Positions 32,778 to 38,159 of a stretch of 38,159 nt of DNA are shown here, in pieces. Origin of the DNA: a bacterium (GTDB lineage Bacteria; UBA9089; UBA9088; JAGUXG01); NCBI GenBank assembly GCA_020061965.1, contig JAGUXG010000211.1, positions 1-38,159 of the forward strand. The letters are read 5' to 3'. Position 1 is the first letter of the stretch. The number at the start of each line of letters is the position of its first letter. A program made the position numbers and the translations under genes. The notes under the pieces were generated by a model. That model worked only from the letters and a program-made list of their open reading frames with translations. It ran no database searches and had not been told where the DNA came from.

Positions 32778-32889
32778 TAACAAATGGCAGGAGACCTTTA
32801 GTGAAGATGCAACAAAGATAAAATGGATAATTCCAGAGGTAGCACCAGCATCCTCTGGCACAGTTAGCTTTACAGTGGAGGTGAAGTAA
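32763..32889 (+). pseudogene. Orphaned DUF11 tail, copy 2
   Basis: In the alternative frame this encodes YWYNNKWQETFSEDATKIKW and ends GTVSFTVEVK, the expected C-terminus of the preceding protein. It has no start of its own. Its last base is 7 nt before the nucleotidyltransferase gene. Confidence 0.7.
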
Positions 32890-32896
32890 TTGTAAA

Positions 32897-33406
32897 ATGG
32901 AAAAGGCGTTTAAGGTTATAAATGAGATGTCCAAAAAGGGCATACTTACCGATTATGCAATCTGTGGTGCAGTTGCAACAATATACTATACTGAACCCTT
33001 TGATACTTATGATGTTGATATATTTTTCATCCCTCCTGAAAAGGAGAAAATGATTATATTAACGCCATTTTATGACTGGTTATTAAAAGAAAAAAAATAT
33101 AAAGCTCACAAGGAATACATTCTTATAGGGGAAACACCTGTTCAATTTGTTCCTACTGCTACTTTTTTAGAAGAAGAGGCTGTTAAAAATGCTGTTGAGG
33201 TTGTTTATAAGGAAATGAAATTAAAAATTTTAAGGCCAGAGTATCTAATAGCGGTATTTTTGAAGGTTTATAGATTAAAGGATAAGGTAAAGATAAAAAA
33301 ACTTCTTGATGAGACTGAAATAAATAGAAATCTTCTGATGGAAATCTTAACAAAATATAACTTAAAAGAAAAATTTCAAGATTTTATGGAGAAATACTAT
33401 GAATAA
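32897..33406 (+). CDS. AbiEii-like nucleotidyltransferase
   Basis: 169 aa. The N-terminal DYAICGAVATIYYTEPFDTYDVDIFF shows the pol-beta-type fold of the DUF1814/AbiEii class of nucleotidyltransferases: GA near residue 24 and D39-x-D41. The C-terminal part is helical and Lys-rich. Such proteins are often toxins of toxin-antitoxin pairs. Its last 8 bp overlap a 56-aa ORF. The pair is visibly more AT-rich than neighbouring genes, suggesting separate acquisition. It may instead be a general MNT-like enzyme. Confidence 0.7.
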   Translation: MEKAFKVINEMSKKGILTDYAICGAVATIYYTEPFDTYDVDIFFIPPEKEKMIILTPFYDWLLKEKKYKAHKEYILIGETPVQFVPTATFLEEEAVKNAVEVVYKEMKLKILRPEYLIAVFLKVYRLKDKVKIKKLLDETEINRNLLMEILTKYNLKEKFQDFMEKYYE

Positions 33407-33569
33407 TTTAATTGCCAAAAATGAAGGAGGGGTAAGAAAATACAGAGAGAAAATCCTTAAAACAAAAGAGGAATATCGTCAATGGCTTGCAAAATTACCT
33501 TTTGAAAAAAAGATAGAAATTCTTAATAAGTTAAAAAGAAGGGAAAAATTCCTAAAAAAATTTAAGTAA
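33399..33569 (+). CDS. Small partner protein of the nucleotidyltransferase
   Basis: 56 aa, strongly basic, helical. It starts at an ATG overlapping the nucleotidyltransferase stop by 8 nt and ends LKRREKFLKKFK. The central segment KEEYRQWLAKLPFEKKIEIL looks like a short recurring companion of such transferases. Translational coupling implies that the two act together, probably as a toxin-antitoxin pair with reversed order. No family was assigned. Confidence 0.6.
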   Translation: MNNLIAKNEGGVRKYREKILKTKEEYRQWLAKLPFEKKIEILNKLKRREKFLKKFK

Positions 33570-33655
33570 AATGAGGCAAGAAATGAAGAGATTGCTAATT
33601 TTGATAAATGGGTGCTGTGCTAGTTTCAGGCAGATGTGCTGGCTAATGGCTATCT

Positions 33656-33732
33656 TAAAGATAAAATGGATAATTCCAGAGGTAGCACCAGCATCCTTTG
33701 GCACAGTCAGTTTTACTGTGGAGGTGAGGTGA
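33656..33732 (+). pseudogene. DUF11 tail, copy 4 (short fragment)
   Basis: 77 bp nearly identical to the end of copy 2 (KIKWIIPEVAPAS and GTVSFTVEV). No start, no upstream body. The rest of the 33570-33779 gap holds nothing else recognisable. The fic gene begins 47 nt later. Confidence 0.7.
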
Positions 33733-33779
33733 AATGGGTGTGCCGAGCAAGTTTATTAGTTTGAATAATAGGAGCAAAA

Positions 33780-34817
33780 ATGTTTAAACCAAATTTTAGA
33801 TATATAAACAAAATAGTCCGGTTACTTACCAGAATTTCTGCAGCAAGAGAGGCAATACTCAATTCACCTTTAATTCCAAAATGGGAAGTAGCCTTAAGGC
33901 GTGAAGCGATAATCCATAGTGCCCATTCATCTACGAGCATTGAGGGAAACAGATTGTCTCTGAAACAGGTAAGTGACTTGGCTCAGGGAAGAGAAGTAAT
34001 GGCTACCCGAAAGGATAAACAGGAAGTTTTGAATTATCTGAATGTTCTGGAAAATATTGGGGAATTGACAAAAGGTGGTTCTATAGTTGAAAAGGATATT
34101 TTAAGTATCCACCATAAGGTAACAAAAGACACCTTAGATAATCCTGATGATTGCGGGGTTTATCGCAGACGCTATGTCGTGGTGGTAAATAGATTTACCG
34201 GCGAGGTCTTTTTTAGACCACCCCAAAATGAAGATGTGCCAGGATTAATAAAAAATTTGGTTGAATGGATAAACTCAGGTGAGGCAAAAGAATTAGACCC
34301 TGTTATTGAGGCAGGAATAGCCCACTATGAATTCGTCAGAATCCATCCTTTTATTGATGGAAACGGCAGAACTACAAGGGTTTTGGCAACTTTAATCCTT
34401 TATCTGCAAGGCTTTGACACCAAACAGTTCTTTTGCCTTGATGATTACTATAATTCGGATAGACCAGCTTATTACAAGGCATTACAAAGCGTTAATCAAA
34501 AGACCTTGGATTTAACTGACTGGTTGGAATATTTTGTTGAAGGGGTAGATGTAAGTCTCTCGGCAGTTAAAGAAAGAACAGTAAGACTTAGCAGTGATAG
34601 ATTGAGAAAAGCCAAGAGAGGACAGATTTCTTTAACCGAAAGGCAGATGAGGATTGTGGAGTTTATAAACCGGAATGGGAAGATAAAAGCAAGTGATATC
34701 GCAAGGATGTTTAGTATCAGCAGACAGGCTGCATTGAAAGAAATAGGAAAATTGGTGAAATTAGAGGTTGTTTTGCCAAAAGGAGAAAAGAGAGGGGTAC
34801 ACTATGTCTTATCTTAG
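33780..34817 (+). CDS. Fic family protein (AMP-transferase) with C-terminal HTH
   Basis: 345 aa. The Fic core motif HPFIDGNGRTTR starts at H189 and is intact. An N-terminal inhibitory helix motif S-x3-E-G-N (S51, E55) marks a class II Fic enzyme that is self-inhibited, and the usual Fic_N segment precedes it. A C-terminal winged-helix (about 280-345, KASDIARMFSISRQAALKEIG) suggests DNA or partner binding. Likely AMPylates a host or stress target. It lies 47 nt after DUF11 tail copy 4. A start at 33780 lacks a strong ribosome-binding site; AGGAG is 8-9 nt upstream. Confidence 0.92.
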   Translation: MFKPNFRYINKIVRLLTRISAAREAILNSPLIPKWEVALRREAIIHSAHSSTSIEGNRLSLKQVSDLAQGREVMATRKDKQEVLNYLNVLENIGELTKGGSIVEKDILSIHHKVTKDTLDNPDDCGVYRRRYVVVVNRFTGEVFFRPPQNEDVPGLIKNLVEWINSGEAKELDPVIEAGIAHYEFVRIHPFIDGNGRTTRVLATLILYLQGFDTKQFFCLDDYYNSDRPAYYKALQSVNQKTLDLTDWLEYFVEGVDVSLSAVKERTVRLSSDRLRKAKRGQISLTERQMRIVEFINRNGKIKASDIARMFSISRQAALKEIGKLVKLEVVLPKGEKRGVHYVLS

Positions 34818-34821
34818 AAAT

Positions 34822-34857
34822 GGTTGTCATATTGGTTGTCATTCAGGTTGTCATTTT
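34822..34857 (+). repeat. Three 12-nt tandem repeats (GGTTGTCATnnn)
   Basis: GGTTGTCATATT, GGTTGTCATTCA, GGTTGTCATTTT in a row, just after fic. Read in one frame this gives G-C-H-x three times, in another MVVILVVIQ, a 26-aa hydrophobic ORF ending at 34900. Neither ORF has a recognisable family. The rest of the gap to 34901 is empty. Confidence 0.6.
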
Positions 34858-34901
34858 GATAAGAGGAACAGCGACCATGTGTTTCTTGAGTATAGCATAA
34901 G

Positions 34902-37900
34902 ATGATTAAGACAGTATTAATAAGATTTGTTTTGTGGATTGTCCTTTTTCTTCTAATAACTTCTGGTTATACCTTTGATGAAGAAATAAAAAAGCTTATC
35001 TATCCTGAAAAAGCAGGATACACAACAGGTACGGTGGTGTGGGTACACGATGGAGATACAGTAAAGACGAAACTACCTAATGGCTCTGAGACAAGTGTTC
35101 GATTGCTGGGTATAAATACACCAGAGGTAAAAAGCCAATACACAGATAAAGATGAGCCTTATGGCAAAGAAGCAAAATCTTTTGCTATAGACCAGCTTTA
35201 TGGAAAAGAGATTACCCTGTTTTATTCTAAGAATCCTAATCAGCAATATGATATATATGGCCGAATGCTTGCGGTAGTAGCTCAGGATGACAAAATATTC
35301 AACACAAGGCTTTTAGAAAATGGCCTGGCTGTCAGGCTATTTATGGCAAACGACATCATCAATTTTCCTGCCTGGGAGAAAAAAGAGGTTTCTGCAAGGA
35401 TGACAAACCTGAATATATGGTCTTATGGTACATCTGGTGTAATAATCAATGAACTGAATCCGAACCCATCGCCAGAGCCTGATGATTTGGCTGAGTTTGT
35501 CGAGATCTATAATACCAGTAATATTCCTGTTAATATTGGCAATTGGAGTTTTGGCAACAATAAGCAAACAGTTGTTCCAGAGGGAACAGTGATTCCAGCA
35601 AAAGGCTTTGTTATCTTAGCCCGCAATAATGAGGCAGAATTCAGAAAGATATACCCATCTACACCAAATAATTCCATAATTATTAATGCTAGTGGCTCTT
35701 TAGTCCTATCTAATACCTATAATCCTTCTTGCGGTCTGGTCGTGCATTTACGGGATAGCCTGGGCGGGTATCAAGACTCTTTTGTTTACAACTTGAATTG
35801 GGATAATAATGGAGCTAATGGAACAGGAAAGACACTGGAGCGAATAAATCCTGATGTAGAGAATCTTGGGGAGAGCACAAATGATGGGAATTGGGCACCA
35901 TCCTTACAAAATAAAGGAACACCCGGTACACAGAATTCTATTAGCCTTATATTTGAGCAAGGTTCTTTAATAGAAGCAGTATCCGTCTTAAAAAAGAAGG
36001 TGCTAAAAGAAGGTTATATAGATCCCACAGGAACAGATACCGAAAGAATGAGAGGCATTGTCCAATCGCTTATGGCTGGGATTACTGAAAGCAATACAAC
36101 AAAGCTGAATGATGCAGCAGTATTAGCTTCTCACTCAGGATACAACTTAGTTAGTTTCAAAGATGAGAGCCTTGAGACGCACTACATCCTGAGAGAAAAA
36201 GATGGGTTTAATCGAGGCTGGGGTTCTTACATCTTTGATTCCAAAGTGAGATCATCTATCATAATTGAAGTTCCGCACCCCTTATTTGATATGAATACCG
36301 AAGAGATAGGCATCAAAACATACTTAGAGACTAACGGTGCAGTCTTCCTTATCGCTGGAGCTCATAGAAACGCTAATAAAACAGGCACAGCTGATGTAGC
36401 CCATTTTAATCACACCATCTTTGAGGCAGTTCATGAAGAGGTGGTTGACTCTACTACCTGCAACATCCAAATCCATGGGTTCAGTCAAATAAACCATTAT
36501 GGGTATCCGAATATAGTTTTGAGTGCAGGGGATGGAAACAAACCCTATATTTTGAGAAGGATGACAAGGAAGATGAAGAATAAGGGGTTTAGTGTTGAAA
36601 TATATGACGGAATTAAATGGGGTGATCTGGGAGCAACAACCAATATTCAGGGAAGTTATACCAGAGGCATAGGCGGCACATTTATTAATATAGAGCTTGA
36701 GCAGTTTATTCGAACAAACCAGACAGAATATGAAAGGGTAATTCAAGCAATCAGGGATACTTTTATGCTTGTTCATTCGGTTGGACCAATCTTAGATATT
36801 GGTTCATCAAGTACTTATCTCGTTTACTATGACAACTGGAATGAAGACAAGATAAAAAAAGCAGAGAGATTCAATCTTGTTATCCTACATTCTGCAACCA
36901 ATATTACACCGGCCATAGTTCAAGACATCAAAGATGGCGATGATAACATAAAAGAGGTCGATGATGTAATCGTTATAGGATACCTGTCTATTGGCGAACA
37001 TGATGTAGATACGCCTGTAATCGGTGATGGCTCAGGGCCTGGTGGTTATGCCTCCTGGTATCTGGATGCAGACAACGATGATTATCCTGATAAAAATGTT
37101 TCCTTGGGAAGTTTCTATGTTGATGCAGGTAATGTTGAATGGCAAAAGATATTAAAAACCAACTCTGAGTATATCATAAATACCCTGAAGTGTGACGGTG
37201 TATTTTTAGATACAGTTGATACTGCTTCTCCATGGGGAAGTTATAGCAATACAGCCTCTGATATGTCAGGTCTTATTGAGGAGATTAGGGAATGGTATTC
37301 TGAAAGATACATAATTGTCAATCGAGGACTTTTTTACCTTGATCCCATAGAGGATGCCTATAAATATAACATTCGACCATACATCAATGGTGTGATATTT
37401 GAATGTTACTATACTGAATGGGACTGGAAAAATCACATGGGAACTATCAGCCCATACTTTAATAACAATAAAACCTACTGGGCAAATAGGGTAAATACAG
37501 AGGCAAAAAAGACTGATGGATTTACTGTTTTTTGTCTGGACTATTTGTCAAGAACCCAGAGCGACTATACTAATATGTTTGCAAACCAGGTGAATGAGGC
37601 CATAAACCAGCAGGGTTGGACAGATTATATTACGGATATTAATCTGGACTCAATCAGATTTGATCTTTACAGCCATCTAAATCCCCCCAACATTATTCTT
37701 AAAAAGAGTTGCAATAAAAGATACATTCTAATGGGTGAGGAGATAGTGTATACAATTACCTATACAAATACGGGTCAAGGAATAGCAACAGATTTAGTGA
37801 TAATTGAGGTGTTGCCAGAGAATGTGAAATTGTCCATAGTCTATAGTCCACAGTCCATAGTCAGTTATTATGTAAATGGTAATTGGCAGGAGACCTTTAG

Positions 37901-37988
37901 TGAATCTGCTACAAAGATAAGATGGCTTATTCCAGAGATAAGCCCAGCAGGGTCTGGCACAGTCAGTTTTACAGTGAAGGTAGAATAG
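34902..37988 (+). CDS. Multi-domain secreted SNase / LTD / GH114-like / DUF11 protein
   Basis: 1028 aa with a signal anchor (about 4-20). Domains in order: SNase-like nuclease (about 40-175; D50/D52, R67, E75 and R121 present, but N72 replaces the usual Asp of the RLLGIDTPE motif); lamin-tail domain (about 178-330; VIINELNPNPS); a roughly 290-residue domain (about 345-640) with EVPHPLFDMNTEEIG, AGAHRNAN, NIQIHGFSQ and ATTNIQGSYTRGIGGTF, which I do not recognise; a GH114/TM1410-like barrel (about 645-905; IGYLSIGEHD, CDGVFLDTVD); and a DUF11 tail ending SFTVKVE. The His-, Asp- and Asn-rich middle domain looks like a metal hydrolase. It is exported, and probably acts on DNA and polysaccharide outside the cell. 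Confidence 0.8.
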   Translation: MIKTVLIRFVLWIVLFLLITSGYTFDEEIKKLIYPEKAGYTTGTVVWVHDGDTVKTKLPNGSETSVRLLGINTPEVKSQYTDKDEPYGKEAKSFAIDQLYGKEITLFYSKNPNQQYDIYGRMLAVVAQDDKIFNTRLLENGLAVRLFMANDIINFPAWEKKEVSARMTNLNIWSYGTSGVIINELNPNPSPEPDDLAEFVEIYNTSNIPVNIGNWSFGNNKQTVVPEGTVIPAKGFVILARNNEAEFRKIYPSTPNNSIIINASGSLVLSNTYNPSCGLVVHLRDSLGGYQDSFVYNLNWDNNGANGTGKTLERINPDVENLGESTNDGNWAPSLQNKGTPGTQNSISLIFEQGSLIEAVSVLKKKVLKEGYIDPTGTDTERMRGIVQSLMAGITESNTTKLNDAAVLASHSGYNLVSFKDESLETHYILREKDGFNRGWGSYIFDSKVRSSIIIEVPHPLFDMNTEEIGIKTYLETNGAVFLIAGAHRNANKTGTADVAHFNHTIFEAVHEEVVDSTTCNIQIHGFSQINHYGYPNIVLSAGDGNKPYILRRMTRKMKNKGFSVEIYDGIKWGDLGATTNIQGSYTRGIGGTFINIELEQFIRTNQTEYERVIQAIRDTFMLVHSVGPILDIGSSSTYLVYYDNWNEDKIKKAERFNLVILHSATNITPAIVQDIKDGDDNIKEVDDVIVIGYLSIGEHDVDTPVIGDGSGPGGYASWYLDADNDDYPDKNVSLGSFYVDAGNVEWQKILKTNSEYIINTLKCDGVFLDTVDTASPWGSYSNTASDMSGLIEEIREWYSERYIIVNRGLFYLDPIEDAYKYNIRPYINGVIFECYYTEWDWKNHMGTISPYFNNNKTYWANRVNTEAKKTDGFTVFCLDYLSRTQSDYTNMFANQVNEAINQQGWTDYITDINLDSIRFDLYSHLNPPNIILKKSCNKRYILMGEEIVYTITYTNTGQGIATDLVIIEVLPENVKLSIVYSPQSIVSYYVNGNWQETFSESATKIRWLIPEISPAGSGTVSFTVKVE
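37832..37861 (+). repeat. Heptamer array in DUF11 copy 3 (30 nt, in frame)
   Basis: GTCCATA, GTCTATA, GTCCACA, GTCCATA, then GT. It has no inverted second half. 30 nt is 10 codons, so the host ORF remains open (SIVYSPQSIV). The array begins after the same codon (VKLSI) as in copies 1 and 2. Confidence 0.85.
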
Positions 37989-38152
37989 GAAAGATTATGT
38001 GCTTACTAAATCAAATGGGTGTGGCTATTCTTGAACGACAGTAAAACTGCTATATTACTGAAGTTAGGCAAAAAAGAATTAAAGGAAAATCCCTTTTATG
38101 CCGAGATATAAAGTAGGGATACTAATATCTCATAGAAAAGGAGGGATTTATA

Positions 38153-38159
38153 ATGAATA
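38153..38159 (+). CDS. Start of a further gene, cut by the window end
   Basis: ATGAATA is preceded at 7-14 nt by AAGGAGGG, a strong ribosome-binding site, so a gene probably begins here. Nothing can be said about its product. It lies 164 nt after DUF11 tail copy 3. No gene was seen in the stretch 37989-38152. Confidence 0.6.

Overview
The window looks like a chromosomal segment of an uncultivated, diderm, LPS-making bacterium with moderate-to-low GC. Outer-membrane biogenesis genes are present (lpxK, bamA, tamB-like), with a periplasmic-type amidase, and several exported proteins carry multi-domain architectures with a type IX-like C-terminal sorting region or DUF11 tails. This style is common in candidate phyla such as Desantisbacteria, Omnitrophota or WOR-3. 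The assignment is an inference from architecture; no rRNA or tRNA was seen.

Layout. 0.1-5.3 kb: dgt (minus), then infA-rpmJ-DUF3307, a class A penicillin-binding protein and lpxK. 5.4-11.9 kb: an amidase/LysM gene, a GerMN lipoprotein-like gene, NuoE- and NuoF/HydB-like flavoprotein subunits, an ORF6N remnant, bioD and bioA, mostly with zero or overlapping spacing. 11.8-13.5 kb (minus): an S10 operon reduced to rpsJ-rplC-rplD, ending convergently on bioA. 13.7-17.2 kb: a B12-binding radical SAM protein, hisA, a flavoprotein and fdhD. 17.4-29.6 kb (minus): ybeY, pdxJ, a PHP phosphatase, pyrB, tamB-like, a PemK/MazF toxin-antitoxin pair, a secreted beta-helix/FN3 protein split at a U7 slippery run, and bamA. 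29.5-38.2 kb: an accessory mosaic of pseudogenes, four copies or fragments of a DUF11 tail, an MNT-HEPN fusion, a nucleotidyltransferase with a small overlapping partner, a Fic protein and a 1028-aa secreted SNase/LTD/GH114/DUF11 protein.

The least expected signal is in the repeats. A family of about 90-149 bp elements shares inverted ends (TATACC.. with a CAGGTCTAGC-like inner motif). In the three longest copies the ends enclose hairpins built from 7-nt tandem repeats, and the heptamer differs between copies (GTTGTAA/GTAGGTT type or GGTTCAA type). Several copies overlap the 3' ends of genes (lpxK, fdhD, PHP gene, and a solitary end in rplC) and supply their last codons and stop. Related 7-nt arrays lie inside secreted-protein genes. 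There, gains or losses of whole heptamers account exactly for frame breaks, which suggests slippage-driven on/off switching or decay.

Regulation that can be read directly: four near-identical promoters (TGGACA, 17-18 bp, TATACT) precede infA, the amidase gene, the S10 operon and the radical SAM gene; a perfect 13-bp-arm palindrome overlaps the dgt promoter; and pyrB appears to be nearly leaderless.
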